Below, in pieces: positions 35,427-46,870 of a stretch of 64,000 bases of DNA (its first letter is position 1; each line of letters opens with the position of its first letter). Position numbers and translations under genes: made by a program. A model generated the notes under the pieces. It worked only from the letters and a program-made list of their open reading frames with translations. It was not told the origin of the DNA and made no database searches. Source of the DNA: Morchella semilibera. Lineage: Eukaryota > Ascomycota > Pezizomycetes > Pezizales > Morchellaceae. The stretch is from NCBI GenBank assembly GCA_009192285.1, contig WBVU01000003.1, positions 5,053,973 to 5,117,972 of the forward strand, written 5' to 3'.

Positions 35427-37954
35427 CTTAATAGGTATTGAGGGACCGGGCTAGCAAAGCCTCTATTGCTGTGGGCTTTTGCGGGGCTTTTGTAGTCACT
35501 GGTCGTGAGGGGTTAGTGGAGTTTAATTATGTGGCCGTAGGGACCGTTGGTCTTGACTCAACACAGTCTCAGACTGAGAGACGCGTAGAAAGAGTTGAAG
35601 GTGTAGAAAGAAAAAGGAAGAAGGAAAAAGAGCACCTGTCTAAATACATGTAGTCACATACTTCCTAGGTAGTACACACTTTAAAATATCATGTAGCTGC
35701 CCGCGATGGCGGGACTGCACCTTATCCCTTCCTGGTCAAGTACAGAGCAAAAAACATCCCTGCTATCTCGTGAGATTAGGCGAGTGCCGAAGCCTAGCTT
35801 TAATTTGTCGCCTACCGCTTGGGGACTATGCCAGAGAAGTACGGCGCCGCCTCTTAGGTGAGTATCGATTTGGTATTATGATCCAGTCATGCCAATAGAA
35901 CAACCCTCTTTTTTTTTTTTTTACTGCTGTTAGGTAACAAAGCTGTGAATAGGCGGACCTAGTCTCGTACCCATCCCCTACGGATAGCTTTAGGAGGGCC
36001 GGAAACGAGCCTAACCCGAGAAACAAAAATACCTACAACTATTTCTCGTCTAATATGGTTGTGGTTCACCAGTTAAATATTGGGTACGTTGTGAATCGAA
36101 ATATCCGAGTGCTTGAGTAACTGCAGCTAAATCAAATAATGCAAGACATGAGGTAGACAATCGGCTTACTGCCTTTGGCGTAATAGGATCGAACACCTGA
36201 TACATATATGAGCTGGAAACGCCACAAACGCCAACCAGCTAGCACGCGCAGCATTTGCATGCCAATGTTGCTTCCTTGCTCACAATTTCAAAACCTTCAA
36301 ACACTGTAACCAACCAAGAACTAACGTGTAACCACCAACCTTGTTCTAGCAAGCGAACTCGACTTTGCTGGCTGGTTTCTGTTTCACCACCCCGCATTTT
36401 ATCTTCTTGTGTCGTATCAGAATGCCCAGATAATTTTGAACATTGGCGTACTTTACCAAGCGTGGGATCGGGGATACCGAGGGGCAGACAGCTTTTGTAT
36501 CACCTTGAACCCGGCCAAAAAGAATAATAAAAAATAAAAAAATAAAGTCTGTTAGTCTAGCCACCGCAAACTCTTTTGGGGCTTTGGGTAGAGCGGATGC
36601 CGGGACGGTGTGGCGCCGCCCGATGCAGGTTGCCTGTTCATCACTGGTATTGGGTCAATTGCACGTGGCCCCGCGAGTGCAAGGTTATGATCCAACGGTT
36701 GCACACACCAAATAGCTAAACGGAGGTTGTTCCTGCGTTTTAGGGCCCGTTTTAGCGGCCTTTCTGTTAGGTGTTGGCCCTTAAAAACCCCGTTTTGTCT
36801 TACTGCCGCGCCGAACGGGTCCTAAAGCTGTTCTTCGGAAAGAGTGTTTGGTCTAAAAAGAGATATAGGAGCTAGCTTCTAGAAGGATTGAAACGAACGG
36901 GTATTTGAATGATGCATGCAGGAGTTCAAGGTTTACATATAGACTTAATGATGTTCAAGCACGTATACCTTATCCCCGGTCTAGGGTGTGTGGAGGTCCG
37001 CCACTCGTGGGCTAAGGCCTGGTGGCATCGTGCTCTTTGTAACCGGAGTCGTGGTGTGAGTGGGGAAGGAGGCGGAACGGAACTGGTAGCATCTGGCACG
37101 CCAGAAGCTGGGCTCCTTTCCCGACTTGAAATGTCGATTACTCTAGAGCCTTTCTATCCATCAGAGGGAGCTCTATGCAGGGATGGGGTTATTTCTCCGA
37201 GTCGATGGGGCAACAGAAACGTTCAATAGTTTAGCCAAGGGTACATATATGTTTATGGGTTTGTGGCACCTTACAGAATCTGTCGTTCTAGTACCAAATT
37301 TGAGGACCCACATTACTGAACCTGTCCCTAGGGAGGGATATTGAAGGCTAAGAAATCAACAAACGGGAGATCGAAGAAAAGCCATAATTTTTATGGTTCG
37401 AGATCCTAAAACCCCCGATGTTTGGGGGTTCGGGAAGTCCATATATATGGGCTGTCATGTTAATTGGAGAAAGAAAAGGGGCATCAGTACAATCTTCCAA
37501 CATAAACTGGTTGGGTTGGATATTATACTAGTATACGACCACTACTCCAGGAAACCGACCTAGAAGCCGTGCTCCATTTATAGCTCACGAGAAATAGGTT
37601 CCAGGGCGCAGGAAATGACCTTTTTATTCTATATTCGATTATTTGAGAGCTACAGTGACTAAAGAAAATCACCCCCGATCCTCGGGCGATTCACCTATAT
37701 CTCAACCGTCTTAACCAGCCTGAGGTGAGTTGTAATGGCCCAAATAGGCTCATATATTGGTATAAGTGAGCTGGGGCCTTTAAATATCAAAGACATAGTT
37801 TCTTCAATGGGACGAATGTTCTACTGGGCGGAAGTTTCCAAAGTTTGTCGAGAGCTTAGACAAAGGTTTACATTTCAGCCCTCTAATTGCGATTTATGGA
37901 ATTAGTTGGTAGTTATAAGTTCCACAGTCAATTTGATGCCTTGATCCTAAGGCG
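35427..37954. other. Intergenic, AT-richer
   Basis: No gene is recognised. It contains one TA-flanked MITE-like element (36741-36824), a TACATGTA near 35645, a T-run near 35911 and a small hairpin AACCCCC/GGGGGTT near 37412-37430. Open frames of about 90-106 codons at 36255 and 36909 have no recognisable content. Confidence 0.5.
36741..36824. mobile_element. MITE-like element with TA flanks
   Basis: An 80-bp element (36743-36822) begins GGGCCCGTTTTAGCGGC and ends with the imperfect inverse, GCCGCGCCGAACGGGTCC. TA dinucleotides lie directly outside both ends (36741-36742 and 36823-36824), the duplication made by Tc1/mariner-type transposases. The arms are short and imperfect, so this is a moderate call. 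Confidence 0.45.
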
Positions 37955-38595
37955 CTACTTGCAACTTTCCAGCATCTTGCTCACAACACCCATCAAGGTT
38001 TCGTTTTCTAGTGCACTGGCAACCCTCTCCTTATCGTTTAATTGTTTGTTCACCTGATCCCCTGTGGCATGCGTTCCCTCTCGTATCCTCACGTCTAGCC
38101 TAAATCGTGGCGGGAGTGCTTGTTCAAGCCGTACCCGGACTCCCAGCCCAATGACTGTAGCAAGAGAGCAGTGATTGATTGTTGGTGTAAGTTCGACAAG
38201 AACACGACCTGTTAGGCTTGACGGATCATCGGTGACTTCGATATGTGGAAGATTTACGACTGCGAGTTCGCCGAGAGTAAGGGGATGTTCAGGGTCGGAG
38301 ATTGTGGCAATGAGGTCTGGTGGATGGCAGTATTAGCATGAGAAAAGAGTTGAAGCTTAATATTGCCCTTACCATAAATTTCTTGCTCGTCGATTTTCTC
38401 AACTATTGAGTCATCTTCACTTTCATCGTCTAAGCTTGAGTACCCGGCTCCCGTGCTAGTGGCGAATGGATCTTTGGTGTATGCGGGGACTATCCCTGAG
38501 AATAAATTTGACGGTGAGGACTTTTTCTGTTCCAGGCGGCGACTGGGGAGGTCGGATACACTGAGAATCGTAGGGTTGGCGTTTTGGGTTTCCAT
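37955..38595 (-). CDS. CIA2: Cytosolic Fe-S cluster assembly factor Cia2 (MIP18/CIAO2 family)
   Basis: Exons in coding order: 38595..38373 and 38316..37955 give 194 residues. Cia2 acts with Cia1 and Met18/MMS19 in the targeting complex that delivers iron-sulfur clusters to cytosolic and nuclear proteins, including DNA polymerases. The MIP18 (DUF59) domain fills exon 2: DLIATISDPEHPLTLGELAV, VNLPHIEV, the active Cys in PTINHCSLATVIGL, LPPRFRLDVRI, GTHATGDQVNKQLNDKERVA. The N-terminal ~75 residues are disordered and acidic, with SLDDESEDDSIVEKI, as in yeast Cia2. I chose the ATG at 38595 for its good context; an in-frame ATG at 38673 would add 26 residues. The gene is intact. Its role has an indirect link to POLD2, as Pol delta carries an Fe-S cluster. 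Confidence 0.93.
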
Positions 38596-38846
38596 GGTTT
38601 CGAGGTGGGGGATGGGATGAAGAGTGGTGGTAAGGTTGAGATAATAGTGTGGGATTGATCTTGGCATTAACATGTGACATCGTGCTAACCTTCTTTGGAC
38701 GAGATTATTAAATAAGTATCTACATGTACTTTAGATATATACATGTAGAGTAACTGCATACTATCCCCTCCGCTGTATTCAAGATCGTCTGGGTTGAGTG
38801 GTCGCAAAACTCTCTAGCTATCAATAAATCTATCACAGTCTAGTCG

Positions 38847-38907
38847 TGGGCCTCAAACTCTTTTTTTTTTTTTGTTTACATCATTAATTGCATTGGGCCT
38901 CAAACTC
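38847..38907 (-). mobile_element. Second poly(A)-tailed retroposon stub with 14-bp target-site duplication
   Basis: Direct repeats TGGGCCTCAAACTC (38847-38860 and 38894-38907) flank a 33-bp insert: 13 T then GTTTACATCATTAATTGCAT. On the - strand it ends in ATTAATGATGTAAAC plus poly(A), matching the stub at 31380-31417 in 14 of 15 bases before the tail. Both the duplication and the shared 3' end support retrotransposition of one family. Confidence 0.75.
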
Positions 38908-39282
38908 GATCTAATTAGAAGAATCAGAACGTCATACAAAGCCACCGACAATTTGGGAGTATTATATGGTGATTCAACTTAGTTATTAGTTGTATCACTA
39001 AAACGATACTATAAAGGGTAGACTACGCGTACTCGGTTGAAGATATCTGGGTACGTAGGTCAAGCCATATATATATAACTATCGAGATTTTTTGTTTCTC
39101 ATAAGTCCTCTGAGGCCAATTTTCTTTTTCTTTTTGTACGTGCGACCTTATTAATGATTCAAGATAGTAGATGTATGGCTTGTGGTTGTCTTATTTCTAC
39201 GAGGGGTAATTTTATCTCCCGGAATGGGAAGATTGCCCCCGCGAATGGCTATAGTTTGATGTTAGTCGAATATATACATTTT

Positions 39283-39396
39283 AGACTTTGCGCAAATGGA
39301 GCCAGCTCCATTTTCCGGTAATTTAATTAATGCCGATCCCATAGCCTGCCAATCAGATAATCGAAATATAGAGCTGGCTCCATTTGCGCAAAGTCT
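39283..39396. mobile_element. Fold-back element with perfect 26-bp inverted repeats
   Basis: The arm 39283-39308 (AGACTTTGCGCAAATGGAGC...) is repeated in perfect inverse at 39371-39396, 62 bp apart. The exact match of both arms suggests recent origin or conversion. A TA precedes the left arm but not the right, so the transposon class is uncertain. Confidence 0.7.
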
Positions 39397-40424
39397 CTAA
39401 TCTCTAAACCATACTTTCGTAGAATGGGGTGTGTCGATGTATGTACCTCATGTGGCAACTCCAGACTACCAGGTTTTCGTAGGGGTTTCCACATACCAGC
39501 AGCGTAGCTCAAAACTCACATACACGCGACCGCCGCGACCACTAAGCGGCCTATATGAGCATAATATTTATTATTAAATAAGAGGAATACCATGACGCCC
39601 ATTGGCCTGTTCGAAAAATCTACAGTTAATTCCTGTTATGTATGTACTTGGTATTGCCCGGGCATATCCGTGTCTACCAGGGTAGAAATATATATTGTGA
39701 CCGGGTATAAACTAAACGCAGATCTTTCGGCCGATTGAAAGGCTTCCATGCAAGTAGTACCGCAAAATCTCACGCTCAGGATTAGACGTAACGAATCGAA
39801 CTGGACTGGAATATTAGCATTGGCCAAATACTTGTGGAGCCTCAATCCGATAGATCAAAAGCTAACCTTTGGCCTTCTTGACTACATGTAATGGGTAAGT
39901 GGTATTCTAGCCTAGTCCAATTCGTTATTCCTGAGATAATTTTGCGGTGTGGGTACACGAACCGGTTTGCCAAGAAACTAAAGTCCGAGTGATCGTCAGT
40001 GATGCAGGCACTCCAAACAGGTTGTGGTCCTCCATGCAAAATCCGTGCAGTCAGCTCTCATTATGTGCGGATATTTGCTTATAGGGACATGAGATCTCGG
40101 TTTATATCCGGCATTATATGTATAAATTCATCCTAACTATTTGCAAGATTTCTACATATATCAAGGATGCGCTGGTAGGCTGCGCCCGTGGACCGAGTTG
40201 ATCGCAGTTTGCTAGCCAAGTAGTCCGTACAGACTCTGCATAACTTGCCTGAAAAAAGTTAGTGAAACTATTTGTTATGATGTTCATGATAATTAAATTA
40301 ACCTCCATCCTCGAACAGACTGGGGAGCACAATTAAGATAGAACTCTTTTAATATTATATAGGTTAAGAACTCTTTGGTATAGTGGTGATATTACCTATG
40401 AGCACTAAGCCTAGTAAGCAAGCG

Positions 40425-40440
40425 CCTTATAATTATAAGG
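40425..40440. repeat. Perfect 16-bp AT-rich palindrome
   Basis: CCTTATAATTATAAGG reads the same on both strands. Its significance is unknown. Confidence 0.6.
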
Positions 40441-40951
40441 TAGCACCCTTAGGGACCCCAACCCTAACCATACAGTCCGTAGTCGGACCGTAGACGGATT
40501 AGATTAATTATAGTCTGGTGAATTGCCCCGCTGTGGGACACGCTAACATTGGTAGATGCTTAGTAATGATGTCTAGTCACGGTAGCCAATATCCTTTTTA
40601 TTAGGGGAGATAGTGGAGATTTCAGAGAGGGGATAAATCGGCCCTTCAAGGTGAGTTCTAAGAGGTTTATCTCTATTCTATTTCCTTTCTGTTTTCTTTT
40701 CTGATTAATTAGAGTTGCTTGAAAGGAAGTGGGACAGACTAGAAAGAGGGGAAAAAAAAAAGGGGGGGGGGGGGTTCGTTATATATGGGATATGCTAAGT
40801 GCTTGTACATATAAGTAGATCGATGTTCCGTAATAATGTTTAGTCATAGTAGCCGACGTAAGCGCTAGAGGAAAACGTAACAGTAAATCATTATGTACAG
40901 TTATTCATAAGATGACTGTCCATAGCTAGCTTTTGTTTCCTTTTACTTAAG

Positions 40952-41064
40952 TACAGCGACAGGTAATAAGTGATGGAACGCCCTGAGGTACAAACACCAA
41001 ATGTTGGCGGCGTTTTACCAAAACAGGCATCACTGTGTTCCATCACTTATTACCTACCGCTGTA
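40952..41064. mobile_element. MITE of Tc1/mariner type with TA target duplication
   Basis: A 109-bp element (40954-41062) has inverted ends CAGCGACAGGTAATAAGTGA... and its inverse, matching at 26 of 28 positions. TA lies directly outside both ends (40952-40953 and 41063-41064). Size, inverted repeats and TA target are the signature of a Tc1/mariner-derived MITE. It codes for nothing. Confidence 0.8.
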
Positions 41065-41482
41065 CATGTAGTTCATCATCACCATCAATATACATACACT
41101 CATCATCCCTCCATCAGCCGTGACTAGAATTATCGTCGACGAAGAATAGAGATACATGTAGTTCACTACAAGCGGCCAACACCGCCAGCCCGAGACTACC
41201 GAGTGATAAGCAATGACGCTAGGTCCCGGAAACGGGATCCCGAGAGCTAGACATAGAGGGCTACCCAAAAAGCGATAAAACCAATTAACGTTAGGAATAG
41301 CGACGCTGTCATTTACAGATCGATATTTAGGTGGGTGGGAGCGAGGGCTGGATGGGACCGAATATGCATGCAATCATCAGCCTGATAGTGGGAATTTGAC
41401 AAATATACAGTACTTTTTTTTATATAACAGGGGCAAGGAAAAATATAAAGTACAAGAATTAACCCTTTTTCTCTACGGATAT

Positions 41483-44400
41483 CTATTTCTTCCCACCCTT
41501 GCTTTTCTTGGTCTTTTTGCTCTTACTACCAATCTCCTGTTCATATATCTCTGCGGCAGTCTCTCCCGCTTTCCGCTTGGATTGCTTTACGGTCTTGACG
41601 CTCACCACCGTGGTCCTCTTGCCTGCCTTAATCTGCTTCTCCGCTGACTCCCAGTCGGCGGTCTCGGCCGAGGGTAGTTCATATCTATGCACGGCTCTGT
41701 TAGCTAACAATGTTTCTCACAAGGTGTAGGGAGTAAATAGAGAGAATAAATGGTTTGATCATTATGAATTCCCCATCTACCACCCCCTACTTAACATTCG
41801 GGGAAAGTACTAACTTTGACAAGTCTAGACTATTAATAACCTCCCTCCTCATCTCCCTCTCCTTTAGATCCCTCATAACCTCCTGCCCACCCTCAACCAA
41901 GTCCTCGGCCAGAGTTTGCTCTAGCCCCTTTTGTGCGACCTCCCCACCATCTTCATCGACTACAGCGGCCTTCCCTGCCTTCTCGCTCGGTAGCGTCTCC
42001 GCAATGCTCTGCGCCAACAGGCTCCGGAAGTACATTGCCACCTTCCTTACAATCTTCTGAAACATAGCGAGTACCTGGGCGCTCGGCAGGCTTAGCTCCT
42101 TCTCTATATCCTCCAGTGTCTTCCTTTGTAGTCCGATCGCGAGCAGGATCGCATGCTGTATTGATGAAAGGTTGACACTCGCCTTGATACGTCCGTCGAA
42201 GAAGAGCTGTGCAATGAGCGGGATCATATCGAGGATAACATGGTAATCCAGCATATTATCGGCATAACTCTCAAGTCTCTTTAAGTCAAAGGGTGACAGC
42301 AGCTCGTCAAGCGCAGCCTTCGTTAGTGGTGGTACGACGGCGCCAGCAACTTTTGCGCCGGCCGTGGCGCTCTCAAAGATGGTAAGGGCGAGAATGCTGG
42401 GGAACTTGCGGAACTCGTAAGAAAGGAGTTGCATTAATCTTCGATGGAAGTCCTTCGCGAAAGCAGCTAACCAGGCATTATCTTTGCCCTCAAGTGTGCG
42501 GATCATGACGCACGTGTGCTCTCCGGTCAGTTCTGTGGCTGTCTGGCGGAGGTATACAGGTGCGAATTTTGCCTTCTTAGCCCAGAACTTGTGCAGGCGG
42601 TCTGTCAGACCGTACGAGACACCAAGATAGTCGAGCTCGTCTGGACGGCGTTCATTGAGACGGAGTAACAGCGGAGGGAGAGATTCGCGATCGCGGATCT
42701 TGATGGCTTCGGTCCTGAGGTCTGCAGACTCGATCTCTTCGTCCGTCACGCGAACAATCTCCTCATTGACATATGTGGCATCCTCTCCAAGGGGCTGAAA
42801 CTTTCCTTCGTAGAAGTCTATTAGGAGCTGCAACGCGCGTTGGCCATAGCCCATGCCCGTGTAGTCGGGGTTTGTAGCGATACGGACGACACGGGCGCCA
42901 CTAAGGCCGGCAAACTCCTCATCTTGGAATTGCTGTGATACGAGCCATGGGATGAGATCACCGCCCTCACGTTTGCCACGGCTGAGGGCTGCTTGGACGG
43001 ACTCGCGGGAGATGCGTCCTTCAAGAGCGACCTGAATGACACAAAGGGGGTCCGGTACACGACCATCTTCGGCGACAGGAGGTAGAAGAACGTAGAGTTG
43101 ATGCGCAGGGGCATCGGACATGAGTTGTAAATCGTTGGGTGAGTTCTTGTAATGTGAAGCTACATAGAGACCCATCATGCGTTGGAGGAAACGCTCTGAC
43201 ACTGGGTGATATGAAAAGAGGGTATCGCGGTTTACGTAGAACAACTGACATTTTGCAGGGTCGGGGGTGCCATGCAGAGTAGACTTATTTGTCGGGAGGG
43301 TAGCATCAAGGCAAAGGAGGTTGTTGAGCCACTTCTCTACAGGGTCATTAGGAGCATATCTGATTGGCTCGCTGAGAGTTGCTTCTCTAAGCGTCCGTCC
43401 GCCACCAGCAGTGTTTCCAGAGTCCGAGCGCTTGCTGGCTTTTCCATCACGAGAGGCGGTCTCCCCTTCCGTCGGGAGCTTGCTGAGACCGCGGGATTGA
43501 TCTCGAAGTTGTTGAATCAACTTCAGGGAGAGGGAGCGGCCAGTTCCTTCATACCCATTAATTGTAGAGGCCATGAATACCAAATATGGCCCCATGAGTT
43601 TTCTTACGAGCGGCAATGGGATCGCAGCGGCTTCGTCGATAACTACGAGCTCGGCCTGGCCGAGAACATGTGCATCTTGTGGCTGGATGTACTGGATTGT
43701 TTGTCTGTGCTGGCGGTGGATGTTGACTCGTACGATAGCCTTGTTGAATGCCGGGTTGGTAGACTGAATAATATCATAATCGAGGTGGTCGCTATAACCC
43801 AGTGCGTCAAAACCCTTGAAAATGAATTCGAAAAGTGTCTTCAAGTTCTCAGGAGATGGCGAGGTAATGAAGATGTTGGAGTACCCGTGTGCGATTGCCG
43901 CAGCAATTGCGACACCCAAAGCCGCAGACTTACCACGACCACGCCCAGCAGTTAATGTAACTGTTGAGCGCAGAGTCTTCTCTGCGATAGCGTCAATAAA
44001 TGTCATAACAGCTTTCGCCTGGTCAACAGTCTTGGTAATCTCTACAAGCGCTCCGGCAGGCTGCACATCCGCTAGTGACTCCTTAAGTTCCTTCAACTCT
44101 GCCTGTTGCGGTGTAATCGCATCTGACGACGGTGGGGGCAACGCCTGAACACCCTTACCACCTGAGATTGGCAGAACGTTAAGCTCGTCGTCGACCACCA
44201 GACAGCTCGTGCAGTCACCGAGAGAGAGGATAAACCTTTCATTGAACCTCGCCACAACATCGCCATGCGCCTCTGTACGGTATCGTGAGTGCACATCCAT
44301 CGTCATCGTATACAGCTGCTTCAACGAAGTCATTGTCTTTAACAACAGGATCACCAGCCCTCCGCCTTCCACAGTCTCGATCGTGCGCGCCAGCAAATTC

Positions 44401-44977
44401 GGCGTCAACGCCTCAAAGTCCTGCAGAATACACATCCCATACGTGTTTCCAAGAATCTTCTCTGTCTCCTTGTAGTAGACATAGCGGATGTCCGTGAGAG
44501 AGATGAAGAGCTCAAACGGGTCTTCGGTGTTTGCCTCGCGGATGCCGCGCTTAACTTCCTTCTTGATTTTTGCTTCCCGCTTCTTCCGATGACTACGTAT
44601 CAGGGCCTTGTAATTAGTATAATCGGTTTGCGACCCGGGGGGTAGCAAGAGGGAGTGCGTAGAACTGACCTGGTGAAGCCGAGAAGCTCGCGCTTGTAGG
44701 CCCACAGCACGGATTTGTTCTGTTTTGGGTCGGCACTACCAAGGATGTAGTGTAGGTTGAGAATAACATCTTTCCCACGGTCTCCGACGACAACGAAGAA
44801 GGAGCGTTTCTTCTCCTGTGCCTGGTGTTAAACCTTTTCCGAGTGTGACTTGAGTTTGACTTACTTGGACACCGTTCCTGATCAGGTCGGGAATGCGCTT
44901 ATCACTAATTGCGTAGAGGTGTCAGTTCAAATACCGCATATAGAAAGTAGGGGACCTTACACTGCCTTCTTGACCAT
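41483..44977 (-). CDS. KRE33: RNA cytidine acetyltransferase (Kre33/NAT10)
   Basis: Exons in coding order: 44977..44961, 44904..44865, 44821..44670, 44592..41815, 41684..41483 give 1062 residues, close to yeast Kre33. The enzyme makes N4-acetylcytidine in 18S rRNA and in tRNA-Ser/Leu (with Tan1) in the nucleolus. The start MVKKAVDKRIPDLIRNGVQ is spread over exons 1-2; the first exon has only 17 bases. Domains: N-terminal TmcA-like region (ILGNTYGMCILQDFEAL), helicase domain with Walker A GRGRGKS (about 286-292) and DEAA motif VVIDEAAAIPLP (about 388-398), GNAT acetyltransferase motif RVVRIATNPDYTGMGYGQRA (about 637-656), tRNA-binding region, and a Lys-rich nucleolar tail (SKSKKTKKSKGGKK). No frame breaks in 3.2 kb. 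It diverges from MTG1, 523 bp away. Confidence 0.97.
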
Positions 44978-45500
44978 CGTTGCTCAGGTGTGGATGTGGG
45001 GATTGGGATGTTCGGTGATGTAAACCAGAACTGAAAACTTCAAAGCTCGACGTCAAAAACTTTTAGAGCCGCATACAGACCGCCAAGGTGCCAAGATACA
45101 CTAAGTGGAGACATGCGCGACATAAACTATCACTCGGCAAAATATCTCCAGTTCCAGTGAAGCTTTTTAAATGAAAGTAAGTAGAGTGCTGTAGATGATA
45201 GTTATTGTGTTTAATATCACATAATACTTAAGGTCTTTGAACGGGGGGCTATTTATGTCCCACCAAGCGCACATGTCCCCGCAATGCATAACAAGGTCTT
45301 GGCACCAACCATCCAATACTGAAAAATTTCCCACGCATATATCCCTAGCCGAACAACTGCTACTCAACCCAAATAACCCCCTTGCTTGTACCACTAACCC
45401 CATCAATAGGCCTATTAATTAGTAGCACGGTAGGTAGCAGCAGTAAAGAGGGAAACTACGCACCCCCCTACCCGTAACTCCCCATAGTAATAGTACAGCT
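44978..45500. promoter_or_regulatory. Shared promoter region of KRE33 (-) and MTG1 (+)
   Basis: The 523 bp between two divergent start codons must hold both promoters. It carries one copy of the ATCACTCGG-type motif (45117-45137). No TATA box is clear. Both genes serve ribosome maturation (cytosolic and mitochondrial), so joint control is plausible but not shown. Confidence 0.5.
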
Positions 45501-46870
45501 ATGTTCGCCCCTGGCGCTCGTAATTCCCTCCACATGTGGCGTATTCCCGCTTCATCCCTCGTATTCCGGCGAACCATCAACACAAAAAAGTCGCTCGTTA
45601 CAATTGAGGGTACCCCTTTCGTGCCCCGAACAGAATTCCCGTTCTCACCGAATCTCGTCACAAGTTACTTCCTGGGGCACCATAAACTGGGACTATCGAA
45701 GATGAAACAGATGGTGTCGTCAGTGGAACTGATTATCGAATGTAGAGATTATCGAGTTCCGTTGTCATCGAGGAACCCGCTGTTTGAAGAAACACTGCAG
45801 GGGAGGGAGAGGATCATTGTCTATACGAAACGGGACCTGGCGGCGGGTGTGTTAAATTTAGAGGTACCTTACTTTTTTATGTTTGAGGGGGGTAATGATC
45901 GGTTGGACGGTATTTTATACCAAGTCACTGACTAGCACTCGAAACCCCCAAGTGACTATGAGATAATAAACTAATATACCATCAGACACAAGAAAGGCTA
46001 CGCCAGTGGCATGCTCCCCATAAAGTTCTCTTCTCCAACTGCAAAGACAAACGCGATGTTCAAAAGATCATAGACCATGCGCGAGGTACTCATCCTCTCC
46101 GCCCCAAATCCCTTGACAATAATCTGATGTCTTTGCAGAAACCGCTAGAATAGCGGATCAAATGACCGGCTCCCGCATGCTCATCGTCGGGATGCCCAAT
46201 GTTGGAAAATCATCACTTTTGAACTCCATGCGCCAGGTCGGTACCGGAGTTACAACCAAGGCCGCGATTACGGGTGGCCAGCCTGGCGTAACGAGGAAAA
46301 TTGCGACGGGAGTAAAGATCTCAGAGGACCCATTGGTTTACTTGATTGATTCGCCTGGTATGTTATTATGTGTTTAGGTATAGGTGTCAGATGGGTGCAG
46401 ATGCTGATTACTAGATACCGGCACCAGGTGTATTCATACCATACATGCCGAACCCGCGCACTATGCTCTCGCTCGCGCTCGTCGGCTGCGTTAATAACGC
46501 ACTACTCCCGCTTATCTCAATCGCGGATTATCTACTATTTCATATAAACAGGGTCAATCCGTTAATCTACAAGGAGTATCACCTGCCAACGAATGATATT
46601 GTCCAGCTCTTGGAGGCAACGGCAAAGACAACCGGAAAGTTAAAAAAGGGAGGTGTGCCAGATTTGGACAATGCGGCGGCGTGGCTGGTCAGTAAGTATA
46701 GGAGTGGGATGTTAGGGAGGTTTATCCTGGACGATGTAAGTGAGGGTGCATGGGAGAGATGGATACAGGCGGAGAAGGGAGAGGAGGAGAGCCTTAGCGC
46801 GGCAAAGAGAAGGATAAAAAAGGAGAGAGCTGAGGCGAGGGTCAGGAAGAGGGCAGCGGGAGATGAATAG
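45501..46870 (+). CDS. MTG1: Mitochondrial ribosome-assembly GTPase Mtg1
   Basis: Exons 45501..45863, 45986..46085, 46139..46357 and 46428..46870 give 374 residues. It is a circularly permuted GTPase of the YlqF/RbgA family that assists maturation of the mitochondrial large ribosomal subunit at the inner membrane. Motif order is G4 YTKRDLA (about 108-114), G5-like SNCKD, then G1 P-loop GMPNVGKSS (172-180), and G3 DSPG (about 225-228), which is the family's permuted order. The family signature ECRDYRVPLSSRNP lies near residue 80. The basic, hydroxylated N-terminus fits a presequence; an in-frame Met lies 11 codons later. The Lys/Arg-rich tail (AAKRRIKKERAEARVRKRAA) may contact rRNA. No frame breaks. 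An AATAAA lies at 46920. Confidence 0.95.

Larger units (their letters stand above)
38596..41482. other. Intergenic, dense in small inverted repeats
   Basis: No gene is recognised. It holds a retroposon stub (38847-38907), a perfect 26-bp fold-back (39283-39396), a palindrome (40425-40440), a TA-flanked MITE (40952-41064), ATCACTCGG-type motifs in reverse (39985-40005 and 41199-41219) and five TACATGTA copies. Confidence 0.55.

Noticed and set aside
36909-37229. 106-codon frame on the + strand
   Set aside because: No family, no introns and composition like the surroundings.
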